Origin: an uncultured Eubacteriales bacterium
GTDB taxonomy: Bacteria; Bacillota; Clostridia; Christensenellales; CAG-138
Reading direction: 5' to 3'
Length of the DNA: 10,384 nt
Assembly: GCA_900543475.1 (NCBI GenBank)
Contig: UQRU01000077.1
Span: 1-10,384, forward strand
Made by a program: the position numbers and the translations under genes. The notes beneath the pieces are model-generated. The model was not told the origin of the DNA. It worked only from the letters and a program-made list of their open reading frames with translations, and did no database searches. Each line of letters begins with the position of its first letter. Positions within the stretch are counted from its first letter, which is position 1. This document shows, piece after piece, positions 1 through 6,548 of this stretch.

Positions 1-2
1 CC

Positions 3-73
3 TGGCCGCGCCGTAGGCGCAAGGGAGCTATGAACACCTCGAAAAAGTGGCGCAAGCCACTTTTTCGACAGCC
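3..73 (-). repeat. Left copy of 71-base inverted edge repeat with internal hairpin
   Basis: Positions 3-73 match the reverse complement of 10314-10384 at 70 of 71 bases; the only difference is base 35 against 10352. Inside the copy is a perfect 13-bp stem (39-51 with 56-68, arm TCGAAAAAGTGGC, 4-base loop). A second short stem, GCGCC-gta-GGCGC, lies near the outer end. Read on the minus strand the copy starts 51 bases after the stop of the binding-protein gene, the same orientation relative to the gene that the right copy has. The A-rich and T-rich arms make the hairpin a likely bidirectional terminator. No transposase is present, so a dispersed 3'-end repeat is more likely than mobile-element ends. 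Confidence 0.9.
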
Positions 74-76
74 AAA

Positions 77-106
77 CATGCCCGAAGGCAAAGGCCTTCG
101 GGCATG
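77..106 (-). terminator. Hairpin terminator after the binding-protein gene
   Basis: A perfect 13-bp stem (arms 77-89 and 94-106, CATGCCCGAAGGC on the plus strand) closes on a 4-base loop. It starts 18 bases past the stop codon at 125. The minus-strand tail after the stem has only a short T run, so alone it would be a modest intrinsic terminator; the edge-repeat hairpin just beyond may back it up. Confidence 0.7.
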
Positions 107-124
107 GTACCGGCTGACGGGAAC

Positions 125-1282
125 TTAAAGGGTGCCGTTGTAAAGCTGTGTGAGTTGTTCGTCCGTAAGCTCCACGTGATAGAAGAGCTGGAAGAATTCC
201 CGCACCGCTTCATCCACGTCATAGTCCAGGTATTCCGGATAGATCAGGCCGGATAGCCAACGCATACCGACGATGCGGTTGGGTCCCGGAGGCCGGTCCA
301 CCCAGCTGAAAGGCGCATTGGGGGTACCGTAGACCGCCCCGTTTTGTACGGCTTTTAGGGTGGCGAATAGGGGATCAGCCAGAATGGCCTCCGCCGCGGC
401 GCTGCCGGTCATATCCGCCTTAGGTTCTCCGTTGACGATGATCACATCCGGGTCCCAAGCCAGCAGCTGCTCCGCTGAGATCTGCACCCGGGAACCGTCC
501 CCCAGCTCCAGATCCGCCACATTGACGGCGTTTACCAGGTCGATGAGCTGGCCATGGGAAGAACCGGCGGGGGCGGTTTCTAGGGAATCTTCACCGTTGC
601 CGTAGTAAATGCGCACCTTTTCTTCATGGGGAATATCCAGGCTGGAAATGGCGTTGAAGGTCTCCTCCGCGTAGGCGGCCAGAGCCTCCGCTTGCTCTTC
701 CACACCGAAGAGCTTCCCCATAAACCGGTAGACTGCCGGCGCATCCAATAGGTCGGAGCTCACCATCACCACCGGTACCCCCAGCTGCTCTGCCAGGGCG
801 TCGGATGCATCGATACTTCCGTCATTGATGCTGGTTACGTTCAGGGCGATGGTGGGGCCGGCGGCGATCACCGCCTCATAGTTGACGGCGTCCCCCTGGC
901 CGAAGTTGGGCAGGTCATGGTATTGCTCCAGGATGATGCTCTTTTCAATGTCATTGAGCGCATAATTCCACCCCAATAGCTTATCCGGAACCAGGGTGTA
1001 CAGATAAATTGCCGCCGCGGGGCCTGTGGAAAATACGGATTCGATCTCCAGCGGCACCGTCATGGTACGACCGGCCATGTCGGTGATCTCCCGTTCCTGG
1101 GGCGCGGCCTCCTCCGGCGGAGCAACCGCATCTTGGGCCGTTTCCGCCCCAGCCGCTTCCTGGGTGGGGACGGCCTCGGCGGAAGCCGCCGGCCCGGCGC
1201 TTTGGGCGCAGCCGGATAACAGCATCGCCAGCGGCAACAGCAGGGCAAGGAGCAACGCAAGCCCTTTTTTGTTTCTTCGCAT
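125..1282 (-). CDS. Periplasmic-binding-type lipoprotein of a metal(-chelate) ABC importer
   Basis: This 385-residue protein is the membrane-anchored substrate-binding subunit of a FecCD/BtuCD-type importer. I start it at ATG 1282, which has an AGAGGTG ribosome site and begins directly with a basic signal peptide. The reading frame extends further upstream, but that stretch has no protein-like character. Residues 1-24 are the signal peptide and LLSGC gives a lipobox with C25; an Ala/Glu/Pro-rich linker runs to about residue 65. The rest is a Peripla_BP_2 fold starting at the REITDMAGRTMTVP strand. Family-typical stretches include GSSHGQLIDLVNAVNVADL and, near the C terminus, WVDRPPGPNRIVGMRWLSG. 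The gene is divergent from its permease and ATPase. In this family the ligand may be ferric chelates, cobamides, haem or molybdate/tungstate (the MolA type). The moeA-like neighbour favours molybdenum or tungsten, but ligand residues cannot be read with confidence. Confidence 0.88.
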   Translation of the reverse strand: MRRNKKGLALLLALLLPLAMLLSGCAQSAGPAASAEAVPTQEAAGAETAQDAVAPPEEAAPQEREITDMAGRTMTVPLEIESVFSTGPAAAIYLYTLVPDKLLGWNYALNDIEKSIILEQYHDLPNFGQGDAVNYEAVIAAGPTIALNVTSINDGSIDASDALAEQLGVPVVMVSSDLLDAPAVYRFMGKLFGVEEQAEALAAYAEETFNAISSLDIPHEEKVRIYYGNGEDSLETAPAGSSHGQLIDLVNAVNVADLELGDGSRVQISAEQLLAWDPDVIIVNGEPKADMTGSAAAEAILADPLFATLKAVQNGAVYGTPNAPFSWVDRPPGPNRIVGMRWLSGLIYPEYLDYDVDEAVREFFQLFYHVELTDEQLTQLYNGTL

Positions 1283-1422
1283 ATACAGGTTACACCTCTT
1301 TCCTTGCTTTGGTTGTAGGTGGGTTTTTGTAGCCTGGCCAGGCTTTATAGAACAGCCATCGGGGCGCTGCCCATGGGGCTGCCGTCCCTGCTTGCCGGTT
1401 CTCAATGATAGAAAAACTGAAA

Positions 1423-1451
1423 TTGACAATTGGAGCGGAATATGCCATACT
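1423..1451 (+). promoter_or_regulatory. Sigma-70-type promoter for the importer operon
   Basis: A consensus -35 TTGACA (1423-1428) is followed after 17 bases by CATACT (1446-1451), a 4-of-6 match to TATAAT. Transcription would start near 1458, inside the 41-base dyad, giving a leader of about 100 bases before the ATG at 1559. A second weak candidate is TATTAT at 1522-1527, which has no good -35. Confidence 0.5.
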
Positions 1452-1453
1452 AT

Positions 1454-1494
1454 CGATATACTTATAAAAGCGATTCGCTTTTTTAAGAATATCG
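1454..1494. promoter_or_regulatory. 41-base dyad (operator or 5'-leader hairpin)
   Basis: Two 20-base arms around a single T (1474) pair at 18 of 20 positions. From outside in, the blocks are CGATAT, CTTA and AAAAGCGA with their complements; the mismatches are 1460/1488 and 1465/1483. The dyad lies directly after the predicted -10 of the importer operon. It could be the site of a dimeric metal-responsive repressor, or, as RNA, a hairpin ending in a six-T run (1479-1484) at the 5' end of the transcript. The arrangement does not match the 19-base Fur box or the DtxR/IdeR consensus as I know them, so no regulator is assigned. Confidence 0.65.
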
Positions 1495-1558
1495 GTTACA
1501 TGAGAGAACGTATCACAAATTTATTATTCTGTCAAGAGAAGAATTTGGAGGGACCGGC

Positions 1559-2596
1559 ATGGAGACCCAGCCCAGAGAGGCCGCCCGTTCAAGGCGCCGG
1601 CATTATCGTTTGATCCTTGTGGGATTGGGCTTGGCATTGGTAGCGGCAGTTCTGCTATCCTTCTGGGTCGGCTATTTTCCCCTTGCCCCCCGGGAAGTGC
1701 TGCATGCATTTTTGTCCCGTTTTGGGTATCAGGGCGAGCTTCGGCCCCAAGCCGCCACTATTTTTTGGAATATCCGCCTGCCTCGCATTTTATCCGCGGT
1801 GTTTATCGGGGCCTCCTTATCGGTGGCGGGGGCCACTTATCAGGGCATGTTTCGAAACCCCCTGGTTTCCCCGGATATCCTGGGGGTGTCCTCGGGCGCC
1901 AGCTTGGGGGCGGCCTTTGCCATCCTCAATGGGGCGGCCAATTGGCTGATCCAGCTGTCGGCCTTTACCGGCGGCGTGGCGGCGGTGGCTTTTTCCTATC
2001 TGATCAGCCGCAAATCCGCCCATTCCCAGATTTTGAGCCTGGTGCTTACCGGCTCCATGGTTATGGCCCTGTGCAACGCGGGGGTCACCATGATCAAGTA
2101 TGTTTCCGATCCAAACGACGTATTGCAGCAGATCACGTTTTGGCTCATGGGGAGCCTTACCAAGACGGATATGGACGCCTTCCGTTGGAGCGCCATCCCC
2201 ATGGCCTTGGGGCTTGCCATCATCCTGCTGCTGCGCTGGCGATTGAACCTGCTCACCTTAGACGAAGAGGAAGCCCGCACATTGGGCATTCATGTGCGTG
2301 GGTACCGGCTGATCTTTATCGTTGCGTCCACCCTGCTCAGCGCCGCGGCGGTTTGCCTGGGCGGGCTGATCGGCTGGGTGGGGTTAATGATCCCCCATAT
2401 GGCCCGGGCGCTGGTGGGGGTGGATTACAACCGGCTGATCCCTGCCAGCGCCATGCTGGGAGCGGCTTATTTGGTGCTGATGGACGATGTTGCCCGGTCC
2501 CTCCTTTCCCTGGAACTGCCCTTAGGGGTGGTTACCAGCATCATGGGGGCGCCATTTTTTGTATATTTGATCATCAAACGAAAGGAGCGGGATTGA
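1559..2596 (+). CDS. FecCD-family ABC importer permease
   Basis: This 345-residue inner-membrane protein would form, as a homodimer, the translocation channel of the importer. A basic N terminus (10-17) precedes the first membrane helix (about 18-40). The family landmarks are in order: RLPRILSAVFIGASLSVAG (73-91) followed by the QGMFRNPLVSPDILGVSSGAS region, WLMGSL (195-200), the ATPase-coupling segment with EEARTLG (237-243), and GGLIGWVGLMIPHMAR (268-283). About ten membrane segments and the full length match the family. The start has GGAGG six bases upstream. It is the first gene of the plus-strand operon, one base ahead of the ATPase gene. Substrate cannot be told from the permease alone; siderophore, cobalamin and molybdate importers share this fold. 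Confidence 0.93.
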   Translation: METQPREAARSRRRHYRLILVGLGLALVAAVLLSFWVGYFPLAPREVLHAFLSRFGYQGELRPQAATIFWNIRLPRILSAVFIGASLSVAGATYQGMFRNPLVSPDILGVSSGASLGAAFAILNGAANWLIQLSAFTGGVAAVAFSYLISRKSAHSQILSLVLTGSMVMALCNAGVTMIKYVSDPNDVLQQITFWLMGSLTKTDMDAFRWSAIPMALGLAIILLLRWRLNLLTLDEEEARTLGIHVRGYRLIFIVASTLLSAAAVCLGGLIGWVGLMIPHMARALVGVDYNRLIPASAMLGAAYLVLMDDVARSLLSLELPLGVVTSIMGAPFFVYLIIKRKERD

Positions 2597-2597
2597 T

Positions 2598-3398
2598 ATG
2601 CTGTTGGAGGTGGACCAGGTTTGGGGAGGCTACCATGGGGTGGACGTGGTCAAAGGCGTAAGCTGTAGCGCCGGCCCTGGGGACGTCCTATGCCTGGTGG
2701 GACCCAATGGATGCGGAAAGACCACCCTTTTCCGGTTGCTATTGGGCATTTTGCCCATCTCCGGCGGCTGCATTCGGCTGGAGGGAAAGGATTTGCGCAC
2801 CTATTCCCCCCGGGAGCTGGCCAGGGAGATCGCCTATATCCCCCAATACCATACCCCGGTCTACGCCTATAGCGTACTGGATGTGGTGACCATGGGCCGG
2901 GCGGCCCGGTTCTCCCCCTTTGAGGCCCCTAAGGCCGCCGACCGGGAGGCAGCCTTTGCAGCCCTGGAAAAGCTGAATGCGGCCTATCTGGCCAACCAGA
3001 AATATACTTCCTTGAGCGGCGGCCAGCGGCAGCTGATATTGATTGCCCGGGCCATATGCCAGGCTGCCAAGATCTTCGTGCTGGATGAGCCGGCGGCCAA
3101 TTTGGACTATGCCAATCACCAGCTTTTGATGGAGGTGGTGGTAGACCTGGCGAAAAAAGGGTATTGCGTGGTCATGTCCACCCACAGCCCGGAGCATCCT
3201 GCTTCCATCGGTACCAAGGTATTGCTGATGGGACAGGGCCGTGCAGCTGCCTTCGGTTCGCCGGAGACGGTGATCACCCCGGCAAATTTACAGAGGGTCT
3301 ACGGCATTGAGATCGATGTGGCTACCATTTCCGACCGGTATGGGAAAAAACGAACCATTTGCCTGCCGGTAAAAGAGGCGGCGGCTTCGCCGGCGTAA
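2598..3398 (+). CDS. ATP-binding subunit of the FecCD-type importer
   Basis: This 266-residue cytoplasmic ATPase powers the permease next to it and has all nucleotide-site motifs intact. They are Walker A GPNGCGKTT (35-43), Q-loop Q83 in AYIPQ, signature LSGGQ (139-143), Walker B IFVLDEP (159-165) and switch histidine H196 in STH. Length and motif spacing fit the FepC/BtuD/MolC type. An AAAGGAG ribosome site lies ten bases before the ATG, inside the end of the permease gene, so the two are probably translationally coupled. The tail after about residue 245 is a short basic extension. The family is certain; the substrate is not. Confidence 0.94.
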   Translation: MLLEVDQVWGGYHGVDVVKGVSCSAGPGDVLCLVGPNGCGKTTLFRLLLGILPISGGCIRLEGKDLRTYSPRELAREIAYIPQYHTPVYAYSVLDVVTMGRAARFSPFEAPKAADREAAFAALEKLNAAYLANQKYTSLSGGQRQLILIARAICQAAKIFVLDEPAANLDYANHQLLMEVVVDLAKKGYCVVMSTHSPEHPASIGTKVLLMGQGRAAAFGSPETVITPANLQRVYGIEIDVATISDRYGKKRTICLPVKEAAASPA

Positions 3399-3410
3399 GG
3401 GAGAGGGAAG

Positions 3411-4307
3411 ATGATGGGACAGGAGCAAGCCCTGTGGGGGTTGGGGACGGATCTGGCATACTTTGCAGCCATGCAGGAATCCCAGCCAAAGGACCGGCCG
3501 GACCATTCGGCAAAGAAGTGGGACCAGCGGGCGGAAGCCTGGGAAAAGGAGCGGCGGGAGAAACAAAAGGGGGAAGCGCGGGTGCGCAGCGCCGTGGCCT
3601 ATTTGGAGAAGCAGGGATTGTTGCAGCCGGATTTTCATGTGGCGGACGTCGGCTGCGGTCCGGGGCGGTTTGCGGTGGCCTTTGCCCGGCGGGTCCGCTG
3701 GGTCGCTGGCTTTGACCTTTCCCCCAGGATGATCCACTATGGCCTGGAATATGCCCGGCGGGAAGGGGTGGCCAATTTGACCCTGCAAGCGTTGGATTTC
3801 CAAACCTTGGAGGTGGAAGCGGCAGGATTGCGCCGGGCCTTTGACCTGGTATTCAGCTCCCTGACCCCCGCCGTCCACGGCCAGGCAGGGCTGGAGAAGA
3901 TGATGGACATGAGCCGGGCCTATTGTTGCAACATTACCCATTTATATCATCGCAATTCCATCTGCCGGCAGCTTCAAGAAGAAGTGTTCGGCATCCCCCC
4001 TGTATCCCCTTGGGGCGGGCGTTGGTTTTATTCCCTGTTCAACCTGCTATTGCTTCGGGGGTATCTTCCCCAGACCTCCTATGACCGGCAGCTGGAGGCG
4101 CGGCGTTTTGTCCCCAGCCAGGATTATGCAGCCATGCTGCTGGAACGCGTCCTACCCCCGGCGGAACGGACGGAAAAGAATCAAGCCCGCATCTTTGCCT
4201 GGCTTCAGGAGCATACCGATGGGGAAGGGATGCTTACCGAGACCAGCGAAGCCTGTTACGGGCGCATCCTATGGGATGTGCGGGACCGCATCTCAGAAGC
4301 CGGATAA
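3411..4307 (+). CDS. Class I SAM-dependent methyltransferase in the importer operon
   Basis: This 298-residue protein has a Rossmann-type SAM-binding core. Motif I is VADVGCGPG (77-85), the acidic residue at the end of strand 2 is D102 in AGFDLSP, a third-strand LDF sits at 128-130, and the motif IV region FDLVFSSLTP spans 144-153. About 70 residues lie before the core. They include a highly charged segment (30-60) with WDQRAEAWEKERREKQ, the helix commonly seen just before the core in ubiquinone/menaquinone-type and small-molecule methyltransferases. The C-terminal half, with a Cys pair in AYCC, should form the substrate lid and is not recognisable. Tandem ATGs (3411, 3414) both fit the GGGAGAGG ribosome site. 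It sits 12 bases after the ATPase gene and 22 before moeA, so it belongs to the operon. Its substrate is unknown; a chelator, a pterin intermediate or an unrelated metabolite are all possible. Confidence 0.85.
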   Translation: MMGQEQALWGLGTDLAYFAAMQESQPKDRPDHSAKKWDQRAEAWEKERREKQKGEARVRSAVAYLEKQGLLQPDFHVADVGCGPGRFAVAFARRVRWVAGFDLSPRMIHYGLEYARREGVANLTLQALDFQTLEVEAAGLRRAFDLVFSSLTPAVHGQAGLEKMMDMSRAYCCNITHLYHRNSICRQLQEEVFGIPPVSPWGGRWFYSLFNLLLLRGYLPQTSYDRQLEARRFVPSQDYAAMLLERVLPPAERTEKNQARIFAWLQEHTDGEGMLTETSEACYGRILWDVRDRISEAG

Positions 4308-4329
4308 AACCAACATGGAGGCATGACCT

Positions 4330-5520
4330 ATGACATCCCTACCTACCCGGGCCCAGGTGTTGGAGACGTTGTTGCAACGCTGGGATCCCGTATCGCAAAC
4401 CGAGACCATCCCCGTGGAAGCGGCGCTAGGCCGGGTATTGACTCGGGATCAGTATGCCCAGGCGACCATTCCCGTAGCCCGGGCATCCGCCATGGACGGG
4501 GTAGCGGTATGCGCCGTCCGGTTTGGGCAGGGTATGCCGGACACGGCAGGCTGGAAGCTGGGGGTGGATTTTTGCCGGGCGGATACCGGCGACGACTTTG
4601 ACGACCGCTTTGACGCGGTAATCCCCATCGAACGGGTACAGATATCCGAAAAGGGCCAGCTGACCATCCTGGGGGATATGCAGGTGCGGCCTGGGGACAA
4701 CATCCGGCCCAGGGGCAGCGCCATCCGAACGGGGGAGCTGGTAGCCAGGAAGCACCGGCAGCTTAGGCCCTTTGACCTGGCCTGCCTGGCCATGGGGGGC
4801 ATCGCCCAGGTGGAGGTTTATAGGAGGCCCCGGGTTGCCTTTATCCCCACGGGCAGCGAGCTGGTACCCTTGGGAGCGCCGGTGGGCCGGGGTCAAACCA
4901 TCGATAGCAATACCCTTTTGGCCCAGGCCATGCTGACGGAAATGGGGGCGGAGCCCTTGTGCTATCCCATAGTGCCGGATCAGCCTGGAGCCCTGGCCGA
5001 GGCCCTAGAGCAGGCCCTGCAAGCAGCGGATATTCTACTGCTCAACGGCGGTTCCTCCAAGGGAGCGGAGGACTATAACGCCCGGCTACTGGAAGAACGG
5101 GGCGCAGCCTTGTTCCACTGGGTAGCCGCCGCGCCGGGGAAGCCCCTGTGCGTGGGCCTCATACAAAATAAGCCGGTGATCAACCTGCCCGGCCCGCCCA
5201 TGGCGGTGCTCTATGGAATGGATTGGTGCGTCCGTGCCATGGTCCATCGGCTGCTCCACAAGCCCATGCCCCGCCGGCAGACCATACAGGGGATATTGAC
5301 GGAGCCCATCCAAGCCCCCAAGGATATGGAGATCCTGTGCATGATGGAGGTACAGCCCACCCAGGAGGGATATTTGGTGAAGCAAAAGCCCTGGCGGGGG
5401 GGCAGCATGGCAGATGCCCTGGGGGCGGGCGCGGTGTACGTTACGGAGCTGGGGCGGGAGGTTTGCCCGGCGGGGGAAACCTTGGAAGTAACCCTTTTGC
5501 GGGGCTTAGAGGATTTTTAG
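4330..5520 (+). CDS. moeA: MoeA-type molybdopterin molybdotransferase, divergent form
   Basis: MoeA proteins insert molybdate (or tungstate) into adenylylated molybdopterin. This 396-residue protein has the family layout: N-terminal SAMDGVAV (53-60, D56 matching E. coli D59), TG at 86-87 before DAVIPIE, the PGDNIRPRGSAIRTGE segment, then the MogA-like domain with PTGSELV (173-179), DSNT (192-195), GGSS (240-243), EDY (247-249), PGKP (269-272) and LPGPP (286-290), and a C-terminal beta domain. It differs from housekeeping MoeA: the TGDEL motif reads TGSEL, the GGVS loop reads GGSS, and the LPGNP loop reads LPGPP. This suggests a specialised paralogue. A GGAGG site lies eight bases before ATG 4330; an out-of-frame ATG at 4323 is ignored. 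It is followed one base later by the NTPase gene. Family assignment is firm; the metal and the acceptor are inferred. Confidence 0.88.
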   Translation: MTSLPTRAQVLETLLQRWDPVSQTETIPVEAALGRVLTRDQYAQATIPVARASAMDGVAVCAVRFGQGMPDTAGWKLGVDFCRADTGDDFDDRFDAVIPIERVQISEKGQLTILGDMQVRPGDNIRPRGSAIRTGELVARKHRQLRPFDLACLAMGGIAQVEVYRRPRVAFIPTGSELVPLGAPVGRGQTIDSNTLLAQAMLTEMGAEPLCYPIVPDQPGALAEALEQALQAADILLLNGGSSKGAEDYNARLLEERGAALFHWVAAAPGKPLCVGLIQNKPVINLPGPPMAVLYGMDWCVRAMVHRLLHKPMPRRQTIQGILTEPIQAPKDMEILCMMEVQPTQEGYLVKQKPWRGGSMADALGAGAVYVTELGREVCPAGETLEVTLLRGLEDF

Positions 5521-5521
5521 T

Positions 5522-6073
5522 ATGGCGCGGCATCTGTTTTTCACCGGGGAAAAGGGCGTAGGCAAAACCACCCTGCTAAAAGGGCTGCTGGCGCAATACC
5601 AAGGCCCGGTCGGCGGCTTTTTTACCCTGAAAACAACCGGCGTACGACCGGGGCGGTATACGGTGCATCTGTTGCGGCCAAACCAGGGGGAGAAGCCCAG
5701 GGAAGAAAACCTGTTGTTTTGCTGCGGGGACCCTGTCGATTCCCATATTGCCGCCCGGTTTGACGGGCTGGGCTGCGCCGCATTGGCGGCGAAAGAGGAC
5801 GCCGGCTTGCTGGTGATGGACGAAATTGGGCCCCATGAGCAGGGGGCCCAAGGCTTTTGTAAGGCGGTATTCCAGGCCCTGGACGGGGAGACGCCTATCC
5901 TGGGGGTGCTTCAACGGACGGATACCCCCCTATATGCCCGGATCGCCAACCATCCCCAGGTGCGCCTGGTGGAGGTGACCCGGGAAAATCGGGACGGGCT
6001 GGCCCATATGCCCATTTGCCTGCGCCAAGAAGGGATCGCCTGTCCCGGGCCAAAGGCGAAAAGCAGGCCGTGA
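5522..6073 (+). CDS. THEP1-family P-loop nucleoside-triphosphatase
   Basis: This 183-residue protein has Walker A GEKGVGKTT (9-17), the family's GGFFT (31-35), an R-x-G-R-Y stretch near 42-46, and Walker B LLVMDEIG (96-103) followed by the family-typical PILGVLQ (125-131). This order identifies the NTPase_1/THEP1 group (COG1618 type), which hydrolyses NTPs in vitro and whose cellular role is unsettled. The start at 5522 lies one base after the moeA stop with AGAGG nine bases upstream. The link to moeA and an importer suggests a part in metal or cofactor handling, by analogy with other small GTPases of molybdenum-cofactor work; this is inference. The C-terminal tail is short and basic. It is the last gene of the operon. 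Confidence 0.85.
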   Translation: MARHLFFTGEKGVGKTTLLKGLLAQYQGPVGGFFTLKTTGVRPGRYTVHLLRPNQGEKPREENLLFCCGDPVDSHIAARFDGLGCAALAAKEDAGLLVMDEIGPHEQGAQGFCKAVFQALDGETPILGVLQRTDTPLYARIANHPQVRLVEVTRENRDGLAHMPICLRQEGIACPGPKAKSRP

Positions 6074-6095
6074 CCAACCAAACCAGCAAGACCAC

Positions 6096-6132
6096 AAGGC
6101 GCAGCCGTGTTGCACACAACCGGCTGCGCCTT
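6096..6132 (+). terminator. Hairpin terminator after the importer/moeA operon
   Basis: A perfect 12-bp stem (AAGGCGCAGCCG at 6096-6107 with 6121-6132) contains a further GTTG/CAAC helix (6109-6112 with 6117-6120). It begins 23 bases after the NTPase stop. The T tail is short (TTT ending at 6133), so termination may be incomplete. Confidence 0.72.
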
Positions 6133-6242
6133 TCGCAGGGGCGGGTCCCCAGCGTGCCGCGCCAAGGCTCCTCTGCGATCCCTTCTGGCCGCCCAAAGAT
6201 AGGCGCGCATAGGGACCGCCGCCTTTGAAAAAGGCCCCTTTA

Positions 6243-6267
6243 GGGGCGGCGGCATAGGAAACCATCG
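6243..6267 (-). repeat. 25-base repeat, minus-strand copy
   Basis: Read on the minus strand, 6267 to 6243 matches 6497-6521 on the plus strand at 22 of 25 bases. Shared blocks are CGATG, TTTCCTATG and CCGCCCCT. The two copies face each other inverted, about 230 bases apart. Confidence 0.65.
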
Positions 6268-6387
6268 CCCTGAAGGGGGCATATTTGGGCAGCTGCATTG
6301 TCATCGTCGGGAGGAATACCGCAGCGGGTATGCCTCCCTCCTCTTTCGCGCATCTGCCGCAAATCCGCCCCCTTCAGGGGCGCAGCG

Positions 6388-6495
6388 TCCATTTCCGTCC
6401 CATTTGTTCCGGCGCAAGGCGGGCGGCCGCAGGCAGGGCGGGTCCCCTTCCAAGGCCGGCCAACACAGCGCCGGGGCGAATGGGGCCGAAATGGA
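6388..6495 (+). ncRNA. Possible structured RNA: 27-bp long-range stem
   Basis: Bases 6388-6414 pair with 6469-6495. Of 27 pairs, 22 are Watson-Crick, 4 are U-G wobble when transcribed on the plus strand and one is a C-C mismatch; on the minus strand the wobbles would become A-C mismatches. The 54-base interior is GC-rich and holds the GGCCGGCC palindrome (6454-6461). The element lies upstream of a hairpin and T run ending at 6589. No promoter was found directly upstream, so it may be a 3' untranslated region of the importer operon or part of a dispersed repeat instead of an independent RNA. Confidence 0.35.
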
Positions 6496-6496
6496 C

Positions 6497-6521
6497 CGAT
6501 GTTTTCCTATGTCACCGCCCC
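6497..6521 (+). repeat. 25-base repeat, plus-strand copy
   Basis: This is the partner of the minus-strand copy at 6243-6267 (22 of 25 identical). It follows directly after the 27-bp stem and is followed by a further CCCC/GGGG stem. Confidence 0.65.
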
Positions 6522-6548
6522 TTTAGCCGGGGCTTTGCATGGAAAAGG

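Larger units (their letters stand above)
1283..1558. other. Divergent regulatory gap between binding protein and permease operon
   Basis: These 276 bases separate two divergent start codons. The half next to the permease is A/T-rich and holds a TTGACA promoter and a long dyad. The half next to the binding-protein gene is GC-rich. It holds the perfect 14-base palindrome AGCCTGGCCAGGCT (1331-1344) and a nested hairpin (outer CAGCC/GGCTG, inner GGGC-gct-GCCC, about 1353-1382). Read on the minus strand these would fold in the 5' leader of the binding-protein mRNA. I could not match the leader to a known riboswitch class. A minus-strand promoter is expected, but I found no convincing -35/-10 pair; TATCAT (minus strand, 1410-1405) is the best -10 but lacks a good -35. 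Confidence 0.6.

Noticed and set aside
1283..1429. Extending the binding-protein gene to an ATG at 1429
   Set aside because: The extra 49 residues are not protein-like and would bury the signal peptide; ATG 1282 has a ribosome site and begins the signal sequence.
1454..1494. ModE, Fur or DtxR operator assignment for the dyad
   Set aside because: The CGATAT/ATATCG outer arms faintly recall metal-regulator half-sites, but arm spacing and core do not fit any consensus I can state with confidence.
1283..1558. Molybdenum-cofactor or cobalamin riboswitch in the divergent gap
   Set aside because: Stems are present, but I could not find the conserved sequence blocks of either class.
1765..2661. 298-codon open frame overlapping the permease gene in another frame
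   Set aside because: It is a shadow of the high-GC permease gene; the translation is Gly/Pro/His/Arg-rich with no recognisable domain.
3288..3941. 217-codon minus-strand open frame across the ATPase/methyltransferase junction
   Set aside because: It lies opposite two firmly identified genes, has no ribosome site and no family-like sequence.
5911..6304. Two overlapping minus-strand open frames in the intergenic region
   Set aside because: They run through hairpins and into the NTPase gene and lack ribosome sites. One contains the repeat unit, which explains its resemblance to an open frame near 6500.
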